A DNA stretch of 64,000 nt from Jaltomata sinuosa (lineage: Eukaryota > Streptophyta > Magnoliopsida > Solanales > Solanaceae), in NCBI GenBank assembly GCA_003996215.1, contig QJPP01001421.1, positions 248,001-312,000 on the forward strand, given 5' to 3'. Shown here piece by piece: positions 22,728 through 35,679 of the stretch. Numbering within the stretch: the first letter of the stretch is position 1; each line of letters begins with the position of its first letter. The notes under the pieces are model-generated. The model was given only the letters and a program-made list of their open reading frames with translations, searched no databases and had not been told where the DNA came from. A program made the position numbers and the translations under genes.

Positions 22728-25629
22728 GACACCCTACCTCAACCTGCACGCACGAAATAAAAATGCAGCATCACTAGGCAACGAAATATCAGTATGAATA
22801 AAAATGTACTGGTATATAAGGCAGAAAAAGAATCATAAATAGCTACTGTAAAAAAGGTAATAGAGATACCACCTAAAACTGAAACTCTGATAGCCTCCAA
22901 TATCAACATCTTACCTAAAAGAAATCAAATATGCATGGTATACTTGTGTAATCATATGTCATAAATACGTATACATATACCAATGTAAATGCATGTAATA
23001 TCCAACCAAATGCTAGCAATGGTGGTGTCTTTCAGTAGCTAACCGACATCATATCTGCCAACTTGTGGCCATCTGTGTCTCATACGTATAAATATAGGCA
23101 ATAGGCCTCACACCTCCTGATTATAACTCGGGAGTAGAATGCATAGCATGTCATCATAATCATATTGCCAATCTTATCCTGCTGGTACTCCTTATTCTCA
23201 TAATCTCGTAATCACTTTTGTGTAACATGTAAATACCTCGTAAAACCTCATGTGCTATTAGAATAAACTTGAACATTTAACTCGACTTTAGAAAGGTAAT
23301 TTAAATTTGAGGATGTTCATAAAGAGCTTAAGGTGTTTCACTTAGTTTCTATATATGTTTCCCTAATGGTTTATAAAAGAAAGTATTTCAAAAACCAAGT
23401 CCATTGGTAGTTTAAACATACGAGTTAAATTTGAGAGTTTTGAAAATTGACGTATTATTTTAGAGTTTTTCAAAAAAAAAATTTAGCGAGGAAGGAGGAC
23501 TAGTTGCAAACTCTTAAAGATCCTTCATAATCAATTTAAGTCACCACACCCAAAGAAGAATAAGAATTCATACATATGGACATATAGTCAAGGAAGGCGA
23601 TAAAATGATATATAGATGTTGAATACCCTATATAACCGAACGAGTGAAATATCAACATAATATAATCATGAAAATACTTCAGCTGCGATACCAATGCCTT
23701 TCAAAGAAGGTCTTTCGAGCAATACAATAGTAAAATATAACATTTGATGATTTAAGAATTTTTCAAAATTCATGCTCAAAAGAAGGACAAAGCTTAGCCT
23801 TAACATACTAAGGACTATAAAGGAACATGGAAAAAAGAAGGATACACTTAACAAAAGCTCAAAGGTGTTTCTATGAAACTCGATCAACTGATCGTAACAC
23901 AACAACTGTGAGGATCAACAAGACCGCAGGAACGAGCCACAGTCAATCGGTAAGGCATTAAAGTCGTCATTACGACCAGCCCACTTTAACTCAATAATTG
24001 GCATCACAATTCTTACCTAACCAAAAGCTAATAATCATAACAAGAAGCTATCAACACCTCACAAGAGCGGCGAGCTCCCAAGGCAATATAATAAGGTGTA
24101 CTTCACATTGTTCAATTCGACAACCGTAGTACATGACTCTTAAAAGAAGTGAATCGACCCACCAGTCCCTCCAACACATTAACACCATCAATCTATAGCA
24201 ATGATAACCCAACTTAATGAAAAAGAGGGCTGCTCGGAGCCACAATGTCCCAAAATACCATTTTATGGCTTGAAACTCTATAAGAACGATTCTAGAACGT
24301 GAAATTTAAAAGGAGGATCATAGGAGGGAGATTAACTTTAAAAAACCTTCAAAATCCCAAAATATACAATCCATTAGTAGGACCCACCACCGCTTCTACC
24401 TTAGAACTACGCCAAACCGCATCTTTGTAGGGATTTTGGACTACCCAGGTTTTGTCCAGACAGTCCATGGTAAGATAATCATAACCTTTTACTCTGACAT
24501 CGTATTAATGAACAGTTTTTGTTCTAGAAACTAGACTCAAAGATCTTCGACTTGGTAGGTTGGGGGCCTCTAACTCTTTATAGATTAGGAGATATGCTCG
24601 TCCCAAGTCAGCCCATCAACCAAATACATACGTAATCACTACTTTCCCACTTGACATTGAGTCAATATTACCATATACAAGTTCATGATGAGGAATAACG
24701 GCATAAGAGGAATACAATAATATAATAATTCTAAAGTTCTACAAATAGCTCCTCTTAAGCACGATAAATTTATAACTAGAATCAAGAAATCGTGCTAAGA
24801 AAAGAAAAAGAGGCTTTGACATACCTTGAATTTGAGCTTTAGATAACTTGATGTAGATAATCAATTTTTCTCTGAAATCAAATAAATCGTCAAAAAATGG
24901 TTTTTCCATCAAATTCTATTTAATGTAATAGTGGATGTACAACTCAAGGAAAATAAATATGTAGAAGTAAAGATGAGCTAGTAGATATGAGAAATGAAAA
25001 TATAGTAGTAAATATAAACAAGCAGATATGCAATTCTTAGGTAAATGAACATATGAATTTAAATATATACTACTGAATTACATATATTAATATGATGCAC
25101 TAACCGCCTATATGAATGGCTTACTTTTTTTAATTGTTTAAAAGCTTGTTTGGCATGTGTCAGTTAATAAGCAAAAACCACCATTTAGTGCTTAGTTGAT
25201 GTACACTAAGGTGGCAACACCGCAATAAAATTTTATCCTGTTACGAATGTACTTGGATATTGCGTAGGTTCATGATAAAATATATATTACTTTTTAAATA
25301 TATCATAATTAATAGAAAATTAATTCGAACAAAACCCTACCTCATAAAAAATAATTTTTTTAATATAGCAAAACCTACTATCTCTGTTAAAATATTAATA
25401 AATTATAAAACTCTTATAAGACAAAAATATACACACATATATTGTAATTAAAAAAAAATTATAAATATTTAAGACATGTTTAGGAAAACGATAAAGATAT
25501 ACCTTTTTACAAAATTGTCATTTAGAACAAATATTTTCAAACAGACACGTTGTTAGTAAAACTTTGAAATTTAGGTACGCAAGTATTCGACACGGGACAA
25601 GGACACTTCAAAATACCTGGGGTGTTACA
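22728..25629 (-). repeat. Probable LTR on minus strand (TGTAACACCCCAGG start), left edge uncertain
   Basis: Minus-strand start TGTAACACCCCAGG ends at 25629 and is followed by ATATC. The left edge is placed where the family Y LTR ends; no matching TSD was found, so this could be a truncated LTR. It contains no coding region. 24850-25600 is strongly A/T-rich, and the short frames there (25260-25451) look random. Confidence 0.45.
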
Positions 25630-27367
25630 ATATCAAGCCCGTGGACTCCGCTATTATCTAGAAACTCTTACACTCAAGTTTGTACTAGGTTCGAGACTCC
25701 ACCTCTCATTCAATTATACGAGGATTAACGACAATAGTTAAAACATAATAAGTCAACTGTGAATTCAATATCGCCACATAACATTAAATTTACACCTTAA
25801 TAACGGGGTTTTCATATATTTTATCCATCCAAACATATTACCTGAAGGCCTAAGCATGAAATCTCCTGTCAATATATGTCACAATCATGTTTTTCAACCC
25901 AGGTCTAAACTACTCAGTTAAACCTCGCCTATCTGGACGTCAAGCAGCTATTACAGAGGTCTAAATATGAACGTTGGCTCCATGAAGACAAATTCTGGCG
26001 TGAAATAGCATAGAATCCATGGGTTTTACCCCATTAATGCAGAAATCCCTTCTCTCCATTGCTCCCAGGTCATGAGGCACCCTAGGAGAGTTTTTAGAGC
26101 AAGGCTTGTCCTTTTTGTAACTGAAGAGGAGAAAATAAAATTATTAAATCCACTTCTGGATTACTGGTCCCATCGTCCTACTATAGTTGTCTCCTGGCCG
26201 CTATCGCAATGGTGCTATAGCTGAAACATTCCTGCTATAGCAGGATAACATCATCCGGATCAAAAATCTCAAATTATGAAAAAAGAATTCATGTCATCCC
26301 ATACTAATTTGAGATTGCATATTTAAAAGTTCCCGTAACCCGTTTCCATAACATGGTGTCTTTTAATAATGACAAAATAATTCGTTATAATAGATACCAA
26401 ATTACCCATTGTTCATGCTAGAATGATCACTATTATAGAAAGAATGAAACGAGTCTAATTTTGAACCTTAACGCCTTTACCACAACAATGTATTTACCGA
26501 CTTATGCAAATTACCAAAATTTAGTTCCCTCGGTGTACTAAAACTCAAGATAAAATTTATTACTACTCTACCTCATCAAGGAATCTTTCTTCCTTCGAGT
26601 CGCACAATACTAAGTAGAGCAACTCTTCTCCGAGTGCCCAAGTAATCTAGGGCCTCGTCAATATACTGGAATGAAAAGATATTCAAATATAATGGAAAAA
26701 ATATTTTTTTCCATGCTATGAGGGACTGGATGCCGCTAAAGCGACCCAATTCCTACCATAGCAGCCTCGCTATAGTGGGGAAATTCTCGCTATAGCGGCA
26801 CCATGGTAGTGACATGCCTCCCGCTATAGCAAAATCGGCAAAGGCAGAAACTTGAGATCTTTTCTAATTTTGCCAAGTTGACCACATAATACTCAGTTTT
26901 TTACATTCCAGACTAACCCTTTTCGTTAAACGCTATATCCAGAATTCTACTAAACCAAACTCCATTCCAAAAGTTTTTATGGGATACTATGTCCCTTACA
27001 TATCATGATATCACCTTAATTTTGTCAAACAATACCCCTCGAGACACCAAATATCTCTAAACCACACAATACAAAATTTTTATTGGAACTCACTCTAGCC
27101 TGAGATTTTGTCAACTCTCATCCTAGGGAAAACTCTACCCGGGCACTTACACCTTAATCAATACTATAACCACAAATCAACACCACTCAAGGAGAAATAA
27201 CCACTAAGTACTAACATGATCAACAAGAGGGATATGAATATTCAAGGATACATCTAACAATCCCATACCCTCAATCGACCCTACAACTAAAGATCATCAA
27301 TCATAATCAAGCTAACTTATTTCAAAAACCTCAACCATTTAATTATACCCTTTTCAAGAGGTACTAC
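25630..27367 (-). mobile_element. Truncated minus-strand copy of LARD-1 family
   Basis: Minus-strand LTR start TATAACGAATTATTTTGTC at 26389 (TG decayed to TA) is preceded by the family's interior end (AACAATGGGTAATTTGGTAT). To its right the interior holds GGTAATTTGCATAAG and ACTTGGGCACTCGGAGAA, parallel to 17400-17600 of LARD-1, and CTATAGCGG sites at 26730-26835. About 760 bp of LTR remain (25630-26389), with CTATAGC sites near 26170-26245. The LTR's far end, the PF20167-like ORF and the other LTR are missing. Confidence 0.7.
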
Positions 27368-27458
27368 TGGCACGACCCAATTTCTCAGGTCATAATGGCA
27401 CCTACAATTTCCCAGTAGGTGAACCAATCCTCGTAGCCTGGAATGGTTAGTAATTAGC

Positions 27459-27463
27459 TACTA
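27459..27463. repeat. Left TSD of solo LTR (TACTA)
   Basis: TACTA, repeated at 29476-29480 on the other side of the solo LTR. Confidence 0.92.
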
Positions 27464-29475
27464 TGTCATGCCCCAAAGGTTACCCCCTAGATATAACATG
27501 GGACCTGGGACCACAAGTGCCCCAAGCTAACCCTTGGTCATATCATAACTCACATTTATCAGTTAAACCTAGAGGAAGCATAATAAGAATTAGATAACTC
27601 AATTCATAAGATAAAATCAAGCGGAACATGATTCGAAGAAGACCCAAATATTGTCTAAGTCTGAAAAGCCTCTACACATGACATAAGGAGTTGCTAGGAC
27701 AAGACCCTAGCTAACTCAAAGTATGAAAGTAAATAATCAAAACTTGCTAGAGTCATAACTAGCCCTCGAACAGTAAGGACTGACTAACACTGACTGGATA
27801 CAGCCTGCAGTCTCTAACCACGTGCCTGAGGGAGGGAACCTGAATCTGCATCATCATGAGGATGCAGCACAAAATATGCGTCAGTACTATAGGATGTACC
27901 CAGTATGTGAGATATGCATGATCACAATAAAACATACTTAAAAACATGCTTAAGATGAGCTCAATCATAAAAGATATAATATAAAAAAATTATCAAGATA
28001 TAAGACATAAAACATGAAGTAAAGTCAAGGTTCAAAGTATAATATCATATAACTTCATAGCTTGAAAATAATCATGTGGGAGTTTCTCTTAACCGACATA
28101 AACTATGTTGAGCTAAATGGAGTCCAGTGTTATGCACCCACACTGAAAAAGGTTGTCCTAACCGGCCAATGTTAGAACCATGTCATAAGGATCCTTTCAT
28201 AAGCCACGGAGGGCAACCTACGGTGGCAACGTAGTTTTGGACTTGGGTTATCTAGAACCCTCATTTCTAGGTGCTAAATACTACTCCCAAAACATATAAC
28301 ATGAGGCTCACATATATGTGACATATCTAGATGTCAAGCTTGTTCATAAACATGTTCATAACTCGAATCTTCATACTACTCACGAACCTTGGTTTAGAAA
28401 ATAATCCATGAGCATTGATGGCACATTGGGTGTCTTGTCTTACATAATAATTCATAACTTTAAAACTTGCATGACTCTAGTTCAATTTTCATAATAGCAT
28501 AGATTTTCATAGAACATAGGAACTAGGCATGCACTTGCTCGAAAATTTATGAGAATATATGCTATCAAATACCCAATTTACTTAACTCAATTCATGCATG
28601 TAGGATTTACCATAATTAGCCTTCAATTCATGAAATAGGAGTCCACATGTAAAAATCTATGCAAAATCATGCAATTTAATATAAATTTCATAATAGAATC
28701 ATGAGAAGACAATTTATAGCAAAACCCATAAGAATTAGGTAAGAACCCTAATTTGAAAGTTCATGAAATTCAAAATAGGAATTTGGGGTTTTGGCACAAG
28801 GGTGAAAGAAACTCATTGTTGAATACCCAGATACCTTGATTGAAGTTAACGCACTTGAAATTGAAAAGAAAAGGAGACTTGAACTTGGAGCTTGAGACTT
28901 GGAGCTTGAAGGAGTTCTTTTCCTTTTTGGGAGGTGAATGAGGTAATGAGAAGGGACATAGGCTAATAGGTTTACAAATCATGCTAACAATGGCCAAAAC
29001 GACCTCACTTAGGAGTTAAAAGGGTGAGTAATGGCTGGAATACCCCTGGGACTTAATTAAGAAAAAGTTGTTTTAAAACTCGGCTTCAGGTTCCACGGGT
29101 CCCTTCCACGGACCGTAGAACTTACCACAACTCGTGGATTAGAGTCGTAGTTCCTGGGCCAAAATTTTAGGCTGCGGATCATTTTTCACGTATTAACACG
29201 ATGACCCGTAGAAACTTCTACGAGTCGTGAAACCCAGTCATGGTTTCTGAGGAAAGGCCTACTCTCTGTCTGATTTCCATGGGTTGGTTCCACGAACCAT
29301 AAAACTGACTCGTGCTCCTCTGACCAGAAGGTGGTTTGTAGGACTGGAATCACGAGTCCGTTCCACGACTCGTGGAACCACCCACGGCTCGAGGACTTAA
29401 CCCGTGGTCCCTAGAAGTTCAAAATTTATGCGAGTTTCTAAGTTTAAAAGCTGAATTGATTTCTGAGGTGTTACA
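27464..29475 (-). repeat. Solo LTR, family Y, with TACTA TSD (2,012 bp)
   Basis: On the minus strand it runs from TGTAACACCTCAG to GGGGCATGACA, with perfect TACTA duplications on both sides and no interior or second LTR. That is the product of LTR-LTR recombination after integration. The 29085-29420 stretch is rich in imperfect palindromes around CCACG(G/A)(G/A/T)(C/T)CGT. It shares its middle and end with 21468-22727 and 41390-43001. The frames at 27759-27968 and 28770-28997 are internal to it. Confidence 0.93.
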
Positions 29476-29480
29476 TACTA
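29476..29480. repeat. Right TSD of solo LTR (TACTA)
   Basis: TACTA, matching 27459-27463. Confidence 0.92.
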
Positions 29481-32400
29481 CCTAAACCAACACGCAAAAT
29501 AAGCAGAAATAAGCGAAAGCAGATATAGAAAACAACGCAGAAGCAAATAACCTGAATATAAATAACAAAGGAAACTACACCAATCCCAAGACTTGGTATC
29601 GATAGTACATGAGCTTCTAATAGAATACGAGTGCTAGAAGTAACAAAACAGAATATACAACTATATCTGAATAAATAAAGAGCAACAATGCCAAAAGATA
29701 AGATGTGGATAAGCACCGGTCGCCAGGCATTCACCCTAGTCTCAAATATCCAAAACTGCACGAGTCTTCACGCGATCAACGACTAAAACTCACACTAATA
29801 TCTGCACCAGAAAGATACAAAAGTGTAGTATGAGCACTAATTGCTAAGCAACAGGTACCCAGCATGCATCATCGGCCAACTGAGTGCATATAAGATATAA
29901 CGACAGTAAATAGCAGATAGCAAAGAAACAGCCACCGAAGCAATAGGAAAAGCACACGGAACTAGCACAGATAAAAACGAAAAGAAAACAATCATTCTAT
30001 GCCACCCACAAAAAGATATATATAACACAAAACAAAGGTGAAGGAAAGAAGGACGCACCTGGATCCTTGCAACAACAATATATATAAAGAGAGATTTTAG
30101 AAAGATGGTGGTATACCGGTAACCTCAAATAAAAAAGGGAAGGATGGAAAGCAAGTAAATATGCTCATGTTATAGGCAATATAATTAATAGAATCATGCT
30201 ACAAACCTAACTTCAAGATAAGAACATACATGAATCAACCTTACAAGTACAACCCTAGGATGAAATAAACTAAGCCACAAAGAACCGAAAACCGCTAATC
30301 AACACCACGAATAAGGATAGAATCCATCGCGAGTCTAAATGACTCATACTATACCAAGATAACATCCATTAAACTACCAACAACCGAAAGCTATAACAAG
30401 CTCTACAATATGATAGGAATAATATAATCTACCTACAGTCCCAACAGGCACCCATACACCCGAGGAACACAATCAAATAAAAACAAACCTTCTGGTATCC
30501 CATACTACCAGAGCGCACACTGAGAAAATAACAAACAAGGGTGGATCCGAATACAATATGCATGATGATATGATGAGGTTTAACCAGTGTGATAGTAACC
30601 CTGTATGTACCTACCCCCTGTGCCTGAAGGCCTAGCAGGTAGGATCCATGGAAGGACACGACCCGTATACCTGAACTACACTGTATACCCCTCTTCCGGC
30701 ACACTCAACACGTATCCCTTGGTTAGGATCGACAAGGTCCATGGAGGTCGGTGACCATATAATAAATGCCAATCTCAAAGTATAACTACCCTGAGTGTAT
30801 CCAGGTCTAGATCAATAATTGGAATCTCATAGTACATGCTCGAATTCAATTTGGGTCTAAATTAGTAGTAGTAATCTCAAAACCATGTCAAAGGGTGTCC
30901 GAAGTGTATCGGGGTTTAAAACAGTAATCAAGTCTCAATAACCCTTATAAAGGGTGCCAAGAGTGTACCCAGGTCTAAATACATAGTTAAAACATGTCTA
31001 GCACTCTGGCACAGCCGAGTATAGTATTAGTGTGAAAACTGGTGATAAAATAATCATAATATCCTCTTTACACCAAGAGGTTTCATAAAAATCCATTCCA
31101 AAACCCTTTCATAGTCATTTAACCAAAAATGGGCCCTCGGGGCAATGCAAAGTTTAGAAAACCGTTTATAGTAGGCTCGAAGCCAAATCAGTAGTAAAAC
31201 ATGCAGAAAATCCTTTGCATGAATGATATGCTCGCAAACAATAGATTAGCCCAACGGCTCACAAATAATCCTATCAGTCTTGCATAGGCACAATTAGCTC
31301 TACAGCACAGATATCAGCCTAAAGAAACATTTCAATGTCCGGGACTCACGGACATTCCCAATTATCCCACCATTTATGGTCTAGAGGCATATACAAAGGT
31401 CACACGGGGTCACAAGGGTAATATGACAATACTACAATTAGTACTACAAACAACGTAAGAAATAAATGGACTAAAGAGACGGACAAGTTCTGGGGGTACC
31501 AACCTAGAAAACCAACCCAAGAATACTAATTAATGGAGTTATAGCCTATATACGCAAAGTCTAGGTAGGGAAAGCCATAACCTACCTATCATCCGACTAC
31601 TAGCTATTGGAACGGCATCGTCCAAGCACGAACTGCTCCGAGAAAGCCCAAATCACGAACACATTATCAACATAATATTCTATGCATTAATTAATATAAA
31701 CCCAACGATACCAATAATGCTAGAAATATAGCCGGGTCAAAATCAGGGTCACAAGCGGGCCCGTGGGCCCTGCAACCTGAAGCCAGAAATGAAAAAACAC
31801 CATAGATTTCCCCACATTATTGAGAGAACATGCTCAAAATTTGAGCGGAAACGGACCAGCAACGAGGCCTCAAACAGCCCACGAATCAAGAATTTCAAAG
31901 GGGAAAAAAAGAATGAAATCTGGAAATTAATGAGGAACTTACCAGATTTAAAGTCAATAGATGGTCAAGAATCGACAATAAGCAAGACTCCAAGATGATG
32001 GGAATGATCTAGGGTTGAAATGGTGGCTTTGGAGTTATTTTAATAGGGGAAATCGAGTTGGGGAAATATTGGAAAAAAGGGGAAAAAAGAAGGCTGCCAG
32101 CTCTTTTAAGTTTCCACACCCAGGCACAAGGGCTCCCAGGCTGTGCACAAGCGGCCAAGGAGTGCAGGGGTGCTGGTGCCATGGCGTAGGGGAGTTAGAA
32201 CAGCCAAGTGGGCAGGCACGCAGGAACAATGCCCAAGCACAGGCGTGCGTGTAAGGGCAGCCCAGGAACACACCCTAGCGCCACACCAACAGGCAATATC
32301 AACAGCAACATGTCAAGGCAGGTTTTTAAGCAATGGCCCCTCGGGAAAGCATACAGGGTCCCACAAACACAAATGAGCTTAGCTATTTTACTAGAAATGG

Positions 32401-32988
32401 TGTTTCGAATCCAACGAAATCGATGAAACTCCCATAGAAGATCGATTTAACAAAAAGTGGGCCCTGCGCCCAAAATTAACCTTTTAGCCAACTATTCCAA
32501 ATTGAACCTAAGGGAGAAAATAAAGACCAGAAGCCTCGGGACCCAAACCAATGGGCCCTTTAGCCTAAACTTGACATTTCTGAGCTAACATCGCTGGTGG
32601 AATTTCCATCTGTGGCTGTCTTCTCTGAATGTTGACCAAAGTCAACCATACAAGCCCAACTCGCCTGAAAACACAGAACGTGCGAGAATTCCAAGCTGAA
32701 AAGCTCCTAAATATTGGCCAAAGGTTCAACTAGACCAAAGTCTACGCTCTGGAGCTAACAGAACTGTCAGAATTTGATTCCGAGCATGATTGCCAAGAAT
32801 GTTGACTGAAGTCAATGATTTCCTAAGTTAAGGTTCTAAAATAGGGAAACGACCATAAAGACCAAATAAATGGCCCGAGCACCAAACTACCGGTCCCAGC
32901 ATGCCATAAATGACTTGGGGCCGCTACATGCAATCTCTAACAATAAAAAGGAGGCAAAAATGTGAGCATGACCGGAAAGGTCGTTACA

Positions 32989-33955
32989 TTATCCACTACT
33001 AAAATGGACTTTCATCCTTAAAAGTCAAGAAATAAGGAAACACTAGAGACTCACAACTGCGAATACAAAGCTCGCACCATTCTCTCGGAAAACCCGGGTG
33101 GCCTCCTCGACCAGATGGCACCCAATGGAGCTACACCTAAAAAAACAACAAATCCTTAAATCCTTACCAGTCAAGCTTGATTCCAACCTTAATCTCCAAA
33201 ACTCCAAAGGTCTATCAACTGAACCAAACCTCAAGGAACTCAACCGAAAAGCACTGACACAACACCAAAACCAAAAGAATCAACGCGGTCAACACAGGAA
33301 ACTCGAAAGCTTGATACCACAACTAGATTCACCTAGAAATTCCACCAAGCAAAGGTCAAACTCATGAACTCAATGATCCACAAAACTCTTCTAACAACTT
33401 GAATCCTTTGCACCATGAACACAAAGCTTCACACAAGTCAAACACTCAGGCCACCTTTAAAACATCAACTGACCCACCGGAGATCCATAGTCCCCACTAT
33501 GCTCAACTTTGAATGAGGTCCCATTTTTACTCAAACTCTATCCAGGCCAAGCTCTGGTGTACTATCCTTTGACATCAAGAATACAAACCCAAAGAACATT
33601 TTCAAAAACTTAAACACTCTGCCTTGACTGACCATTGACCAATGGACGGATACATTTGCTAAGATCAATCCTGATACCTGAACCCAACTGAATCAACCAT
33701 CGGAGCTCAATTGAAACTTGTACACCAGGGTCATAATGACATGGATGAACACCCTCGGTCAAAGGAGAAATCTCCCAACTATCGAATAAAACCAACCTCG
33801 ATGCACCATGCCAAGTCTTAATTGGCTGAAAGTGAGTGAACTAGGGCAACCTTCACAAAGACCCAAAACAAAACCAAAACCCTGCAAGGAGTGTAGTAAG
33901 CCTACCACGAAGTCCGTAGCCAATAACTAAGCTCCAAGCTCTAGAAGTACCATTG
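32989..33955 (-). other. Interior remnant next to the long LTR, no gene recognised
   Basis: On the minus strand it leads into the long LTR through GGATGAAAGTCCATTTTAGT. It is probably the 3' untranslated interior of that element, cut by the Athila insertion at 33961. The minus frame 33610-33795 (61 codons) and the plus frame 33098-33367 show no family motif. Confidence 0.4.
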
Positions 33956-33960
33956 CTACT

Positions 33961-35547
33961 TGATGTGTCATAGAGATACGACACTTTCGATGCCTAATAC
34001 TTAGGATTATCACTAGTTCTTTATCATTTTATTGGTAGATTTGATGTATTTTGGTAAGTGTGCATGAGAATGGATTCTAGAGCTAACACACTGGAAATTG
34101 AACTGAAAAGAGATGAATAAAGAGATGACGGATGACATGACGGTCCGTGGTTCTGAACCACAGACCCGTCTTGTTGACTCATACACCAGAGTTCAGAAAC
34201 TGTGCAAGTAGCAAGGAAAAATATGACTCAGTCTATGAGTTATGGTTTCAAAACATGACCCATCATGTTGACTCATAGACCGGAGGAACTGCAGATGTGC
34301 TAAAGAGGGTGCATGAAGCATGAGTAAGAGTATGAACCATACTTCTAAAGCATGATCCGTCCTATTGAAATCATGGTCAGTAATAAAAGAAGGTGTGAGA
34401 AAGGAGTATGAAACCATGAGTCAGGAGACGAATCGTAGATCGAGAGTATGACTCATGGTTCTATCTATGGTTTTTCATGATAGAAGATATTGACCAGCCA
34501 AGACCATGGTTGACCTCAGAAGACCACGAACCATCATTTGGAATGATGGGTCATCAACCAATTTATGTTCCCTCCCGAATTGAGTTCTCCTAGTTTAATT
34601 AGGATAGGATTTTGAATGTCTATAAATACCTTTCCTAGGTTTTATATTACACGTTATGCTTTATATTTTTGTAGGAAACACATTCGAAAACACTTGTTAT
34701 TGATTTGATCTTGGTTTTGAGAAATTAACACATTCTTTGTCTCTTGATTATTGATTATTCTTCAATTATTCAAGCTTTCGGATTTCTTTACTTCAAATTG
34801 TAAGTGTATGGTCATGAACATATCAATAACTTTTGATTATTTACTTGTGAACATGAGTAGCTAAATCCACAACTAGGGTTGTGGGAACCATGAAGGATTA
34901 ACGAAGTAGGCAAAGTACTTGGTAATTCTAGGGCGGTGTTTATGCATGTATTGTTCTTTCCTTCATTTTGATTGCTTTTTAACGGTGCACAACATTAGAA
35001 CTTGCCTTATCCTTACTTGTCGGACCAAGGAGGTAACGGATAGGAAAAAGGTTGTTCAACAACAGAGATTCGAGGCTATCAACCCTCATCTAATAGCTTG
35101 ACCTGGTCTGAGAATAAATAATCTGGGATCCAGGGTAAGGGTTAGTAAATCTTACACCCATGACCGGACCAAGGCGTGTGGTGAAATTCATCTATCTACC
35201 GGACCAAGGATTTAGGTGAACCTAGCTTATCGATTTTGCATGCTAAGCACCAAGCTAGTTTACTAAGTACAAACGCCTAACTAAGTTATGATCTCATGGG
35301 GAACAGTACCCTGGTCTCTTATCATATTGATAATAAATGTTACTTGTTACGAATCTTAAGTTATGATAACTCAATGTTACTTAAAACCCCCCTTTCAAGG
35401 GAAATAAATGGCTAAGAGTGCAAGTAAACACTAATCACCCATAGTCTTACCATATTCCCCGTAGGATCGACCCCAACCTTCGTTGGGTTCTATATTTGAA
35501 CAGTGATTGCTTGCACTTTTAAAAATAGGTGTAATTTAGGTGCATCA
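33961..35547 (+). repeat. 5' LTR of Athila element (about 1,587 bp)
   Basis: Begins TGATGTGTCATAGAG and ends TAGGTGCATCA, giving a 5-bp inverted end TGATG/CATCA, just before the PBS remnant. The left edge rests on that symmetry because no second LTR is available. It contains palindromes of the GACGGTCCGTGGTTCTGAACC type at 34139-34180, with weaker ones to 34560, and a TATAAATACC promoter-like box at 34621. Confidence 0.72.
34619..34628 (+). promoter_or_regulatory. TATA-like box in Athila 5' LTR
   Basis: CTATAAATAC is a good plant TATA match, in the middle of the LTR and upstream of the PBS, where the U3/R boundary is expected. No transcript start can be shown. Confidence 0.45.
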
Positions 35548-35549
35548 AA

Positions 35550-35570
35550 TTTTGGCAACATTGTCGGGGA
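35550..35570 (+). other. Decayed Athila primer-binding site (tRNA-Asp type)
   Basis: TTTTGGCAACATTGTCGGGG follows the LTR end by two bases. The Athila consensus is TTTGGCGCCGTTGCCGGGGA; the flanks match and the CGCCG centre has changed to AACA(T). Confidence 0.75.
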
Positions 35571-35679
35571 ATACGATTTAGGATTAAGAGAGATTGTGTT
35601 TATTTCACTATTAGTCCTTATTTCCTGATTTTATTATTTTTGTTGTTTTTGTTTTGTTCTACAGGTTGCACACTTATGC

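Larger units (their letters stand above)
27368..32988 (-). repeat. Very long minus-strand LTR (about 3.6 kb without its insertion)
   Basis: Minus-strand start TGTAACGACCTTTCCGG at 32988 and end GGGTCGTGCCA at 27368. The solo LTR 27464-29475 lies inside it; removing that and one TSD copy leaves about 3.6 kb. DNA right of 32988 reads, on the minus strand, as an element interior running into the LTR. It includes a G/C-rich tract at 32100-32340 with overlapping spurious frames. No partner is in the window, so the family cannot be named. Confidence 0.62.

Noticed and set aside
25260..25451. 63-codon open frame
   Set aside because: Very A/T-rich (Ile/Lys/Asn-rich) and has no motif; expected by chance.
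25625..25634. ATATC as TSD of the LTR ending at 25629
   Set aside because: No matching ATATC was found at the left edge near 22728.
32015..32426. Four overlapping open frames on both strands, 72-79 codons
   Set aside because: They lie in a G/C-rich tract of a long LTR, overlap each other on both strands and show no family motif.
33610..33795. 61-codon minus-strand frame beside the Athila LTR
   Set aside because: No family motif; it may be decayed interior of the long-LTR element but cannot be assigned.
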